Positions 28,910 to 37,740 of a stretch of DNA of 64,000 bases are shown here, piece after piece. Origin of the DNA: Bacteroidales bacterium (GTDB taxonomy: Bacteria; Bacteroidota; Bacteroidia; Bacteroidales; FEN-979); assembly GCA_023229525.1 (NCBI GenBank), contig JALNZC010000014.1:1-64000 (forward strand). The letters are read 5' to 3'. Position 1 is the stretch's first letter. Each line of letters starts with the position of its first letter. A program made the position numbers and the translations under genes. Below the pieces are notes generated by a model, which made no database searches, had not been told where the DNA came from, and was given only the letters and a program-made list of their open reading frames with translations.

Positions 28910-29482
28910 TAACCTGCGGTGAATCGCTAAAACTTGCGGGATGACCAGTTCTGAGCCGTCGTTTCGGATAACGAAATCGGAAAGGGCGGCTTTTTCTTTA
29001 TCCTCCATCTGGAACTGCATCCGCCTCAGGACAGAATTGACATCTATCCCGTCACGTTGAACCACACGTCCGATTGCGATCTCTTTAAGACATGAAACAT
29101 GGATGATTTTGTCAAATTCCTTGCGTAATCCGCTTTCTATGATGATGGCAGCTTCCTGGATGATATAGGGAAAAGAACCCTGGTTCAGCGTCCATGTGTG
29201 AAAATCATGCATCACCAGTGGGTGCATGATTGAATTTAACTTATGCATGGCATGTTCGTCAGTAAAAGCATGGGAGGCAAGAGACCTCCGGTTGATCTCC
29301 CCGGAGATTGAGAGGATACTATATCCGAAATATCTGAGAAGTTCATTTTTGACCTGCGGATCATTTAAAAATTTCTTGGATTCTTCATCGGCATGATAAA
29401 CTGGAATCCCGAGGATAGAAAAGATCCGTGAAACCACACTCTTTCCACTCCCGATATTTCCGGTAAGGCCGACTTTAATCAA
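28892..29482 (-). CDS. coaE: Dephospho-CoA kinase
   Basis: Last step of coenzyme A synthesis. The 196 residues have the P-loop GNIGSGKS near residue 8 and the YHADEESKKF region. The start is TTG at 29482, four bases after the TGA of the YbbR-like gene, in line with translational coupling. The 3' end overlaps the convergent TonB receptor gene by 18 bp. Confidence 0.93.
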   Translation of the reverse strand: MIKVGLTGNIGSGKSVVSRIFSILGIPVYHADEESKKFLNDPQVKNELLRYFGYSILSISGEINRRSLASHAFTDEHAMHKLNSIMHPLVMHDFHTWTLNQGSFPYIIQEAAIIIESGLRKEFDKIIHVSCLKEIAIGRVVQRDGIDVNSVLRRMQFQMEDKEKAALSDFVIRNDGSELVIPQVLAIHRRLSEGTT

Positions 29483-29485
29483 GGG

Positions 29486-30088
29486 TCAGGGTTTTTTCAG
29501 TAAATTATGTGAGGGATTCGCGATTTTTTTCAAACTGTCGGGATGTCGTGCCAGGGATTCTTTTTCCCGTCGCGGAAGAACAAGAATATCGAAGACCGGT
29601 CGTTTTATGACAGGTTTGATGATAGACCTTTCAAATTCAAAATACAGTGTATCGGGTGTTACAAAAAACACATCGCTGGTAAAACTCGACTGTGCAACAA
29701 TATCCTTCCCGATCCTGTTTGTTAAAAGATAGCCCCAGGCGTGCACATTGTCGGTAGTATGGATCCTTATATTCCGGAGGCTCACATCAAATTGCCTCTC
29801 ATGTGGGACAATAAACCGTTCTGTGATAAAATCAAATCCCTGAACCCTGATTTTAACCGTAAGGGTGGAGTCTGAATAGCTGCTCAATCTGAAATTTGCC
29901 GGAATATTTGAATAGGTAAGGCGATATTCCATGGCATAAAAATAATCTTTCGAAAGCCTGACCAGCGTCCAGATAAATACAGAAAGGATCAGGCAAACGA
30001 TGAAAATCGAAAGTTGATTCCTGAATTTTCCGCTTTTGCGCTGCCGTGCATTTCCAATGAATTCAATGAAATCAGGCTTCAACTGCAA
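29486..30088 (-). CDS. YbbR-like domain protein
   Basis: A protein of 200 residues with one transmembrane helix (about 25-45, FIVCLILSVFIWTLV) and a beta-rich extracytoplasmic YbbR-like repeat region containing NIPANFRLSSYSDSTLTVKI. TTG at 30088 is the only start that includes the cytosolic leader. It is located between yajC and coaE in the same direction, an arrangement often seen in Bacteroidota. Function is not established. Confidence 0.72.
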   Translation of the reverse strand: MQLKPDFIEFIGNARQRKSGKFRNQLSIFIVCLILSVFIWTLVRLSKDYFYAMEYRLTYSNIPANFRLSSYSDSTLTVKIRVQGFDFITERFIVPHERQFDVSLRNIRIHTTDNVHAWGYLLTNRIGKDIVAQSSFTSDVFFVTPDTLYFEFERSIIKPVIKRPVFDILVLPRREKESLARHPDSLKKIANPSHNLLKKP

Positions 30089-30103
30089 CAGCTTTTAAAG
30101 ATT

Positions 30104-30433
30104 TTACTTAGCCCCGATGGTCTGGTTTGGATCCATTGCCACTGCGGTTTTTTCTATACGCAACCGGACCTCGTTTTCGACTTCTATGGTAACGGTCGTA
30201 TCCTGGATCTCTACGATCCGTCCATGAATCCCGCCAATGGTTATAATTTTCTGACCCTTCTGCAGGCTTTCCTTGAATTTTTTCTGATCCTTCGAACGCT
30301 TCATCTGCGGTCGAATGAAAAAGAAATAAAAAACGACAATGATCAGCAATAACGGTAAGAAGGAATACCAGCCATTTTGTTGCCCGCCCTGGCCCTGAGG
30401 AGCCATCAGAAGGATTGTTAACAGGTTTGTCAT
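30104..30433 (-). CDS. yajC: Preprotein translocase subunit YajC
   Basis: Small inner membrane component of the SecDF-YajC complex. The 109 residues have one transmembrane segment followed by the signature FFFIRPQMKRSKDQKKFKE and GGIHGRIVEI. An array of AAATCGT heptamers ends 7 bp before the start codon. Confidence 0.95.
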   Translation of the reverse strand: MTNLLTILLMAPQGQGGQQNGWYSFLPLLLIIVVFYFFFIRPQMKRSKDQKKFKESLQKGQKIITIGGIHGRIVEIQDTTVTIEVENEVRLRIEKTAVAMDPNQTIGAK

Positions 30434-30440
30434 ATACTTT

Positions 30441-30468
30441 ACAATTTACGATTTACGATTTTAGATTT
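30441..30468. repeat. Heptamer array, ACGATTT family, before the yajC start
   Basis: Four in-phase units (acaattt, acgattt, acgattt, tagattt) directly upstream of yajC. The arrangement is the same as before sucD and the GT4 gene. Confidence 0.8.
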
Positions 30469-30514
30469 TTCAGTCGGAATTATTTTGATATTTCTTTTTT
30501 TCGCTATTTCAAAT

Positions 30515-30994
30515 TTATTTTTCACTTCCGGGACTTACTACCTGAGCCTTGATCCGGAGTAAAGTCGTATTGGGTTGGGTATTGGCAACCACCACCACAT
30601 TTTTCGCCTGGTATCCCCTTTTGCCGTTGCTGTTGAATGCAACTTTGATGATTCCCTCTTCACCCGGGCGGATCGGGGCTTTGGGGTAAGAAGGGATGGT
30701 ACAACCACAGGAAGTACTGACGTCGGCAACAATCAGGTCGGATTTTCCCTTGTTGGTAAATTTGAAACTGTATGAAACGGTTTCTCCTTCAAGTATCCGG
30801 CCGAAATCATGCTCTGTCTCTTCAAACATCATGAAGGGAAGGGCGCTTTTATCATTACTACCACTGGCGCTGTTGGGATTATTGACAATATCCGCAGGAA
30901 GAGAATTTTTTCCGTAAGTACCGCTCCGGTTACATCCGTTTAGGAAGAAAAGCATCAGTAAAGAAGAGCATATCATCAGCAACCGTGTCCTCAT
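30515..30994 (-). CDS. DUF1573 domain lipoprotein
   Basis: Starts MRTRLLMICSSLLMLFFLNGC, a lipoprotein signal with lipobox LNGC. The mature protein has the DUF1573 immunoglobulin-like pattern (EHDFGRILEGETVSYSF, SCGCTIPSYPKAPI). The ATG at 30994 is chosen since it begins the signal peptide, and the upstream ATG at 31033 would mask it. Common in Bacteroidota, function unknown. Confidence 0.85.
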   Translation of the reverse strand: MRTRLLMICSSLLMLFFLNGCNRSGTYGKNSLPADIVNNPNSASGSNDKSALPFMMFEETEHDFGRILEGETVSYSFKFTNKGKSDLIVADVSTSCGCTIPSYPKAPIRPGEEGIIKVAFNSNGKRGYQAKNVVVVANTQPNTTLLRIKAQVVSPGSEK

Positions 30995-31069
30995 AGTTTT
31001 ATAGACTTTATAGATAAGATCCATTATAACCATGGCAAAGGTAAGAAAAATTATTGTATTTTTACAGCT

Positions 31070-31585
31070 ATGCGCATCTATCTGATTGGTTATATGGCGT
31101 CGGGAAAGTCTAACCTGGGCAGGCTCCTTTCAGAAGAACTCCGGTTCCGGTTTATCGATCTCGATTCCATGTTCGAAGAACGTTACAAAGTGACTATTCT
31201 TGATTTTTTCGAAAGATATGGGGAGGAGCTGTTTCGTAAGATAGAACAGAAACTTTTATATGAAACTGCGGGGTATGATAATACGGTCATCGCAACAGGT
31301 GGAGGTACACCATGTTTTTTTGATAATATGGAATTCATCAATACGTCAGGTACATCCATATACCTTCGATGGGAAATACCGGAATTGACGGAACGATTAC
31401 GGCATATCCGGAAAAAAAGACCGATATTGAAAACAATTGATCCGGAAAATCTTGAAAATACAGTCAGTAATCACCTGAAACAAAGGTCGGTATATTATGA
31501 ACGGGCCCATGTTACAGTAGATGGAGCTAACCTGAATACCGGAAAGTTGGCGGATTGGATCAGGCATCAGCCAGGCAGTGGTTAA
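31070..31585 (+). CDS. aroK: Shikimate kinase
   Basis: Phosphorylates shikimate in aromatic amino acid and chorismate synthesis, and chorismate also feeds MqnA. The 171 residues carry a P-loop variant GYMASGKSNLG near residue 6, DLD in the substrate-binding region and GGGTPC. The 3' end overlaps the convergent rlmD gene by 4 bp. Confidence 0.93.
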   Translation: MRIYLIGYMASGKSNLGRLLSEELRFRFIDLDSMFEERYKVTILDFFERYGEELFRKIEQKLLYETAGYDNTVIATGGGTPCFFDNMEFINTSGTSIYLRWEIPELTERLRHIRKKRPILKTIDPENLENTVSNHLKQRSVYYERAHVTVDGANLNTGKLADWIRHQPGSG

Positions 31586-33015
31586 TCCATTCGTTCCAGC
31601 AACACCACGTTTTCGACATGTTGTGTATGCGGAAACATGTCGAGAGGCTGACATTTTATCAAGGTATATCGCTCAGTTAGTAAAGAAATATCACGTGCCT
31701 GGGTTGCAGGATTACAGCTTACATATACAATCTTTTCAGGGATAACTGTCAGCAACGCTCTGATTACTTTTTCATGCATTCCCGAACGGGGAGGATCGGT
31801 TATGATAATTTCAGGTTGACCATTTTCCCGGATAAATTCAGAGGTCAGGAGTTTTTCCGTTTCACCGGTAAAAAAATGTGTATTTGTAAAACCATTCAGG
31901 TTTGCATTTACTTTGGCATCTTCGATGGCTGAGGGTATGGACTCGATTCCCACTACCTGATTGATAAGTGGGGCAATGTAATTGGCAATGGTCCCTGTTC
32001 CGGTATAAAGATCATAAACGGTTTCATTGCCTTTAAAGGATGCAAATTCAACCGTCGTCTTATATAACCTGACAGCCTGCCGTGAATTTGTCTGAAAAAA
32101 TGAAACCGGACCTATCTGGAATTCAATGTCAGGGTCACCATGTTTAAATCCCGGCATTCGCTCGGTCATGAATTTCTTTCCATAGAAATGATAAAGCGGG
32201 AGGTCGTTGATAACATCATTTTTCTTGGGATTGATAACATAAAAAACAGAAGTAATCTGTGGAAATGCATTGATCAATTCATTCAGCATATCTCTGATAT
32301 CTTCTTCTGCATTCTCCCTGAAGACCATGATGACCAGGAGGTCGCCGGTAGTGGTGTTCCGGATGATCAGATTCCGGAGGAAACCGGTCCATTTTCTCAC
32401 GTCATAAAAGGATAATCCATGTTTCAAAGCAAAAGCCTTTAAGAACAGACGAATGGCATTCGAGGGATCGGGTTGCAGATAACAGTTTTTTATGTCCAGA
32501 ACTTTGTCGAATAACCGGGGAATATGGAATCCGAGCGCATTCATTTCATTTTCGGGCAGTTGTCCCACTGGATCAACACTGGTGAGCCAGCGATGATTTG
32601 AAAAGGTAAATTCCAGTTTGTTCCGGTAGTACTGCTCTTCTGATGATCGCAAAATCGGCAGTACCTGGATTTTTTCAACTTTCCCAATCCTGGCCAGATT
32701 GTCTTCAACCTGTTTTTGTTTATAGTAAAGCTGATCTTCGTACCGTAGATGCTGCCATTTACAACCACCGCATGTGCCGAAATGTTCACAAAACGGTTCA
32801 ACACGTTTATCGCTGAAAGAGTGAAACCGGATCGCTTTTCCCTCGTAAAAAGAACGTTTTTTCCTGATTACCTGGATGTCAACGACATCGCCAGGAACAA
32901 CAAATGGAACGAAAACTACAATCTCTCCAACACGGGCCACCGCGTTTCCTTCCGATCCTGCATCAAGGATTTCAACTTTTTCAAATACCGGAAAGGGACG
33001 CTGGTTTTTTCTCAT
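31582..33015 (-). CDS. rlmD: 23S rRNA (uracil(1939)-C5)-methyltransferase RlmD-like
   Basis: RNA m5U methyltransferase of 477 residues. An N-terminal TRAM domain is followed by the Fe-S cysteine pattern CEHFGTCGGCKWQH. The SAM-binding domain has YDLYTGTGTIA. The catalytic Cys lies in VSCNPATQARD near the C-terminus. Overlaps the upstream hydE stop by 4 bp (ATGA), so the two are translationally coupled. Members of this family can modify U747 or U1939, and the site is inferred only. Confidence 0.9.
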   Translation of the reverse strand: MRKNQRPFPVFEKVEILDAGSEGNAVARVGEIVVFVPFVVPGDVVDIQVIRKKRSFYEGKAIRFHSFSDKRVEPFCEHFGTCGGCKWQHLRYEDQLYYKQKQVEDNLARIGKVEKIQVLPILRSSEEQYYRNKLEFTFSNHRWLTSVDPVGQLPENEMNALGFHIPRLFDKVLDIKNCYLQPDPSNAIRLFLKAFALKHGLSFYDVRKWTGFLRNLIIRNTTTGDLLVIMVFRENAEEDIRDMLNELINAFPQITSVFYVINPKKNDVINDLPLYHFYGKKFMTERMPGFKHGDPDIEFQIGPVSFFQTNSRQAVRLYKTTVEFASFKGNETVYDLYTGTGTIANYIAPLINQVVGIESIPSAIEDAKVNANLNGFTNTHFFTGETEKLLTSEFIRENGQPEIIITDPPRSGMHEKVIRALLTVIPEKIVYVSCNPATQARDISLLTERYTLIKCQPLDMFPHTQHVENVVLLERMD

Positions 33016-34106
33016 AACGTTACTTTTGTTCTTTTTTTAAAATGACGGGAGTCGCCCCACTCCCCATAACCGATAACATCACCGGCAATATAAATACGTG
33101 CTTCAAGACAGTTCATACACGTTGCAGCCTCTTCGCCAATACAGGGTTTATTCTCATAAAGAAGGTAATCCTGCCGGTACTTAACCGGAGTAAGGTTGGG
33201 CATGATCACATTGGCGCCGACCATCAGCGCTTTCTCCCGGCCCTGGGGATCTATGGTTTGCATAGCGGTTGTTGCGGCAATGTTGATGTCCTTCATCATG
33301 ATACGAAGCAGGGCGACCATTTTCAATGAAAGTTGAAATCTTTCTTTCAATGGCAGCAACAAACCTTTATGCTGGTACAGTGGAGTATCCTGGTGCTCGA
33401 TATAGGGTCCCATTCCGGCCATGTCGATATCAAATTCACGAAAAAAGATCAGATCATCTGCTAAATTGGCAATTGTCTGGAAAGGAAGACCGATCATCAC
33501 ACCCGTACCAACCTGATAACCTGTTTCTCTCAATATCTTTAGTGATTCCAGTCGTTTGGTGTATTCATGGTGATGGTCGCCCGGGTGTAATCTGAGATAA
33601 AGTTCAGGGCTGGATACCTCTATCCTCAAAAGGTACCGGTGTGCGCCTGCCTCATACCACCTGCGATAAGTCTCTTCACTTTGTTCCCCCAATGAAAGGG
33701 TAACATGGAGTTTCCCATTTGTTTTCCTGTGAATCTTTTTCAATAAGGATTCGATCCTGGTTACATGGGCTTTGTTTGTTTGTTCCCCGGCCTGGATAAC
33801 TATGGAAGCGTAATTATTCATAAAGGCATAATTCGATGCTTCCATTACTTCCGAATTCGTCATTCGATACCGGATGTAACGCTTGTTCCCGGCCCTGATG
33901 CCGCAATAATAACAGTTTTTTGAACAAATGTTCGAATACTCGATCAACCCCCTGAAGTAGACTTTCCTTCCCACAAACCTGGCTTTGATTTTTTGTGCCT
34001 GATCAAATAATCTTTGCTTTTCATTACCCTCGGTCTGCAGACAATAAATCAGATCATCCCTCGAAAAAGATGATTTTTCCAAAATTTTTTCAACATTCGA
34101 TACCAC
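33012..34106 (-). CDS. hydE: [FeFe]-hydrogenase maturase HydE-like radical SAM protein
   Basis: Radical SAM enzyme of 364 residues with the cluster motif CSKNCYYC near residue 62 and the HydE/BioB-type GIRAGN sequence directly after. Second cluster cysteines CMNCLEARIY occur near the C-terminus. HydE helps build the H-cluster of [FeFe] hydrogenase. HydF, HydG and the hydrogenase are not in the window. The start is GTG at 34106 and no good upstream ATG exists. Overlap with rlmD suggests a shared transcript. A related function outside hydrogenase maturation cannot be excluded. Confidence 0.82.
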   Translation of the reverse strand: MVSNVEKILEKSSFSRDDLIYCLQTEGNEKQRLFDQAQKIKARFVGRKVYFRGLIEYSNICSKNCYYCGIRAGNKRYIRYRMTNSEVMEASNYAFMNNYASIVIQAGEQTNKAHVTRIESLLKKIHRKTNGKLHVTLSLGEQSEETYRRWYEAGAHRYLLRIEVSSPELYLRLHPGDHHHEYTKRLESLKILRETGYQVGTGVMIGLPFQTIANLADDLIFFREFDIDMAGMGPYIEHQDTPLYQHKGLLLPLKERFQLSLKMVALLRIMMKDINIAATTAMQTIDPQGREKALMVGANVIMPNLTPVKYRQDYLLYENKPCIGEEAATCMNCLEARIYIAGDVIGYGEWGDSRHFKKRTKVTL

Positions 34107-34289
34107 CGGTGATTAAAATAAAATATGTTAGTAAATGGAATTTTTCTTTTATGAAGCAAAATTACTAGATTTACACGACATGTGGTGAACACCCGGAGCT
34201 CTGTTATTCTTGAATACAATACTGAGGTAGAGGTCTCAGTTCGTGAAAAGGTAGATTTTATTGAAAAGTCAAAAAATTACGCGTGATGT

Positions 34290-35381
34290 TCAGACGTTAA
34301 ACCGGATGTGTAAAATATCCCCGTCACCCACCAAATAATTTTTCCCTTCGACAAATAATTTTCCGTGTTCCCTGCAGGCATGCTCTGTTTTCAAGCTTAT
34401 GAAATCTTCATATTTCATTACTTCAGCCCGGATGAATCCGCGCTCAAGGTCGCTGTGGATAACACCCGCAGCCTGGGGTGCGGACATTCCTTTTTTAATG
34501 GTCCATGCACGTACTTCCTTTGGGCCCGCAGTGAAGAAACATTGCAGGTCGAGTAGATGAAAAGCCGCACGTACCAAACGGTTGACACCCGGTTCAGTGA
34601 GACCTGCATCAGAAAGAAAGGCTTGTCGATCGTCCCCGCTATCCAGTTCGGCGATCTCCGACTCCATTTTCGCTGCAATAATCAGAACTTCTGCGTTCTC
34701 ATTCCTGATTGATTCGATGAAACGCGTAGCATAAGGGTTCCCTTGCAAGGCAGATGCGTCATCGACATTGCACACATACATCACCGGTTTATCGCCCAAG
34801 AGAAACATATCTTCCATGAAACGCCGGTCATCATTAGAAATAGGCGCCGTTCTTGCCGATTTGAAATCTTCAAGATGGGATTTCAATACCTCGAGCACAT
34901 CCAGAACATGTTTTGATTCTTTATCCCCGGCTTTGATCAATCGTTCTGTCCGGCTAATTTTTTTTTCGACCGATTCGAGATCTTTGATCTGAAGCTCAAG
35001 GTCGACAATTTCCTTATCCCTGACGGCATCAACCGAACCTTCCACATGCGGCAACAACGGATTATCAAAACAACGGATCACATGGATCAGGGCATCCACA
35101 TTGCGGATATCTGCCAGAAACTTGTTCCCTTCGGTATGACTCCCTCCTTTTGATAATCCGGGGATATCAACCATTTCGATAGTTGTTGGAACAACCCTGG
35201 CCGACTTGATCAGTGCATCGATTGCATAAAGACGGGCATCCGGCACATTCACCGTCCCAAGGTTGGATTTTGTTCCCAGAAAGGCCGCCTGGTGCGTCTC
35301 AGCCCGGTTATTTGAAATGCAGTTAAAGAGCGTTGTTTTACCTGAACCTGAAAGGCCTATGATTCCACATTTTAATGGCAT
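34290..35381 (-). CDS. ychF: Redox-regulated ATPase YchF
   Basis: Obg-related P-loop ATPase/GTPase of 363 residues. It has the P-loop GLSGSGKTTLF near residue 8, the DIPGLSKGG switch and a C-terminal TGS-like domain that usually binds ribosomes. Complete. Divergent from rpsA. The 183 bp upstream of hydE's start and downstream of this gene contain no recognisable feature. Confidence 0.95.
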   Translation of the reverse strand: MPLKCGIIGLSGSGKTTLFNCISNNRAETHQAAFLGTKSNLGTVNVPDARLYAIDALIKSARVVPTTIEMVDIPGLSKGGSHTEGNKFLADIRNVDALIHVIRCFDNPLLPHVEGSVDAVRDKEIVDLELQIKDLESVEKKISRTERLIKAGDKESKHVLDVLEVLKSHLEDFKSARTAPISNDDRRFMEDMFLLGDKPVMYVCNVDDASALQGNPYATRFIESIRNENAEVLIIAAKMESEIAELDSGDDRQAFLSDAGLTEPGVNRLVRAAFHLLDLQCFFTAGPKEVRAWTIKKGMSAPQAAGVIHSDLERGFIRAEVMKYEDFISLKTEHACREHGKLFVEGKNYLVGDGDILHIRFNV

Positions 35382-35430
35382 AGAACTTGAATTTTAGTTT
35401 GCGAAGATAGTAAAATCAATTATTTCTTTT

Positions 35431-35438
35431 TATCTTTG
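35431..35438 (+). promoter_or_regulatory. Bacteroidota -7 box for rpsA
   Basis: TATCTTTG followed by CA fits TAnnTTTG. It implies a leader of about 110 nt before the rpsA ATG. Confidence 0.55.
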
Positions 35439-35550
35439 CACCCCTGTTTTTCAAGGGTAAAAACGTCGCCGTTCTTTATAAAAATCCCTTACAATTAACA
35501 TAATGTTAAACCCGGCAGTTGCATATGCGCTGCCATAAAGCAAAAATTGA

Positions 35551-37734
35551 ATGACTCCCGAAGAGATCAATGTGAACATGGAGCAGAATCCTGAAACCAA
35601 TGTTGAACAACCTGTAAGTGCCGAACCTGAAACTATGTCCGATGAAATTCAGGTAACGGAAACTGTTACCGAAACAGCCGCCGAACCTGTCGTTGAGGTT
35701 CCGGAAAAAAAGAATAAAAAAACACAATTATCGAATGAAGACCTGAAAAATTTCGACTGGGATTCCATCGGAAAGAAACACGAAATCTATACGACAGATG
35801 AACGCCGTAAACTGGAAGATGTTTATGATCAGACCTTGCGCGCTATACAGGATCATGAAGTAATCGAAGGTACCGTTGTGACCATGACAAACCGCGAAGT
35901 CGTCGTAAATATCGGCTTCAAAAGCGATGGTGTAATTCAGGTGAATGAATTCCGCTATAATCCGGATCTTAAAATCGGCGATAAGGTTGAGGTATATGTC
36001 GAAAACCAGGAAGATACCAGCGGCCAATTGCTTCTTTCCCATAAAAAAGCCCGTATCCTGAAATCATGGGAACGGATCAACGACGCTTATGAAAAACAGG
36101 AAATCATCAAAGGGTATGTTAAATCGCGGACCAAGGGTGGACTCATTGTCGATATCTTTGGTATTGAAGCATTTCTCCCCGGTTCGCAGATTGATGTGAA
36201 ACCAATCCGCGATTATGATGTATTTGTTGACAAAGTAATGGAATTCAAAGTGGTGAAGATCAATCATGAATACAAGAATGTGGTTGTTTCTCACAAAGCG
36301 CTTATCGAAGATGAACTTGAAGCCCAGAAAGCTGAGATCATTAAAAAACTGGAAAAGGGTCAGATTCTTGAAGGTACCGTTAAAAATATTACCAGCTATG
36401 GCGTGTTCGTTGACCTGGGCGGTGTCGACGGCCTGATCCACATTACCGACCTCAGTTGGGGACGCATCAATCATCCCGAAGAGATCGTCAAACTCGATCA
36501 GAAAATCAAAGTGGTTATCCTCGATTTTGATGACAATAAAAAGCGAATTGCCTTGGGTCTGAAACAACTCACTCCACATCCATGGGATTCACTCGACCAA
36601 AACCTTAAGATCGGCGATAAAGTTGCCGGAAAAGTTGTAGTAATTGCAGATTATGGTGCATTTGTTGAAATCAATACCGGTGTTGAAGGACTCATCCACG
36701 TTTCAGAGATGTCCTGGTCGCAACACTTGCGTACCGCCCACGATTTTCTGAAAGTGGGCCAGGAGGTTGAAGCCGTCATTCTGACCCTCGACCGGGAGGA
36801 ACGCAAGATGTCAATGGGTATCAAACAGCTTATTCCTGATCCCTGGACGAACATCAAGGAAAAATATCCGATCAAATCCAAACATACTGCCACTGTTCGC
36901 AACTTTACCAACTTTGGGATCTTTGTGGAATTGGAAGAAGGAGTCGACGGTCTTATCCATATTTCCGATCTCAGCTGGTCCAAAAAAATCAAACACCCGG
37001 CCGAATTCACCAAGATCGGTGAAAGCATTGAAGTTCTGGTTCTCGATGTCGATGTCGATAACCGCCGCCTGAGCCTCGGTCATAAACAACTTGAAGAAAA
37101 TCCGTGGGATGTATTCGAAAGCGTTTTTGCTGTCGGTTCAGTACACAAGGGAACTATTGTCAGCATGAATGATAAAGGCGCTATTGTGGCTCTGCCGTAT
37201 GGTGTGGAGGGATTTGCCCCGCTCCGTCACCTGAACAAAGAAGATAACACCCAGGCAAAGGAGGAGGAATCGTTGGATTTCAAGGTGATCGAATTCTCGA
37301 AAGAAAACAAAAAGATCATCCTTTCGCATAGCAAAATACATCAGGATGAAATCAATGCCGAACGGAACAAAGAAAACAAAATCGGGTTGAAAAAAGAGAA
37401 GGATACAAAGAAGGCGGTCAAAAAACTTAAAGACAATCTGGAGAAGACGACCCTTGGTGATATTGATGCCCTTGCCAACCTGAAAGCCGACATGGTTGCT
37501 GCCGAAGAAAAAGCTGCCGCCAGAAAACCGATGAAAGCAGAAATCAAACCGAATCCGGAACCCGAATTGAAAGCTGAACCTGAACAGGAATTGAAAGCTG
37601 AACCTGAACCGGAACTGAAAGCTGAACTGGAACCGGAATTGAAAGCTGAACCAGAACAGGAAACGGAACCCGAACCCAAGCCGGAATCGGAATCGGAACC
37701 GGAACCGGGAACTGAGGAACCGAAGACTGAATAA
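35551..37734 (+). CDS. rpsA: 30S ribosomal protein S1 with acidic repeat tail
   Basis: RNA-binding ribosomal protein, 727 residues, longer than the roughly 560 of enterobacterial S1. An acidic N-terminal extension (Glu/Thr/Val-rich, residues 1-50) precedes six S1 OB-fold repeats, recognisable from GTVKNITSYGVFVDLGGVDG and similar lines. The last 60 residues are a low-complexity tail built from eight-residue units such as ELKAEPEP. ATG at 35551 is used and a second ATG nine codons on is possible. The next gene rnz starts 6 bp after the stop. Confidence 0.93.
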   Translation: MTPEEINVNMEQNPETNVEQPVSAEPETMSDEIQVTETVTETAAEPVVEVPEKKNKKTQLSNEDLKNFDWDSIGKKHEIYTTDERRKLEDVYDQTLRAIQDHEVIEGTVVTMTNREVVVNIGFKSDGVIQVNEFRYNPDLKIGDKVEVYVENQEDTSGQLLLSHKKARILKSWERINDAYEKQEIIKGYVKSRTKGGLIVDIFGIEAFLPGSQIDVKPIRDYDVFVDKVMEFKVVKINHEYKNVVVSHKALIEDELEAQKAEIIKKLEKGQILEGTVKNITSYGVFVDLGGVDGLIHITDLSWGRINHPEEIVKLDQKIKVVILDFDDNKKRIALGLKQLTPHPWDSLDQNLKIGDKVAGKVVVIADYGAFVEINTGVEGLIHVSEMSWSQHLRTAHDFLKVGQEVEAVILTLDREERKMSMGIKQLIPDPWTNIKEKYPIKSKHTATVRNFTNFGIFVELEEGVDGLIHISDLSWSKKIKHPAEFTKIGESIEVLVLDVDVDNRRLSLGHKQLEENPWDVFESVFAVGSVHKGTIVSMNDKGAIVALPYGVEGFAPLRHLNKEDNTQAKEEESLDFKVIEFSKENKKIILSHSKIHQDEINAERNKENKIGLKKEKDTKKAVKKLKDNLEKTTLGDIDALANLKADMVAAEEKAAARKPMKAEIKPNPEPELKAEPEQELKAEPEPELKAELEPELKAEPEQETEPEPKPESESEPEPGTEEPKTE
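37557..37734 (+). repeat. In-frame 24-bp tandem repeats encoding the S1 acidic tail
   Basis: About four 24-bp units encode ELKAEPEP/Q, followed by shorter Glu-Pro and Glu-Ser repeats up to the stop codon. Such repeats easily change copy number by slippage without breaking the frame. Confidence 0.8.
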
Positions 37735-37740
37735 TAACAG

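Noticed and set aside
34107..34289. Possible small RNA or tRNA in the gap between hydE and ychF
   Set aside because: No cloverleaf, promoter or terminator could be recognised.
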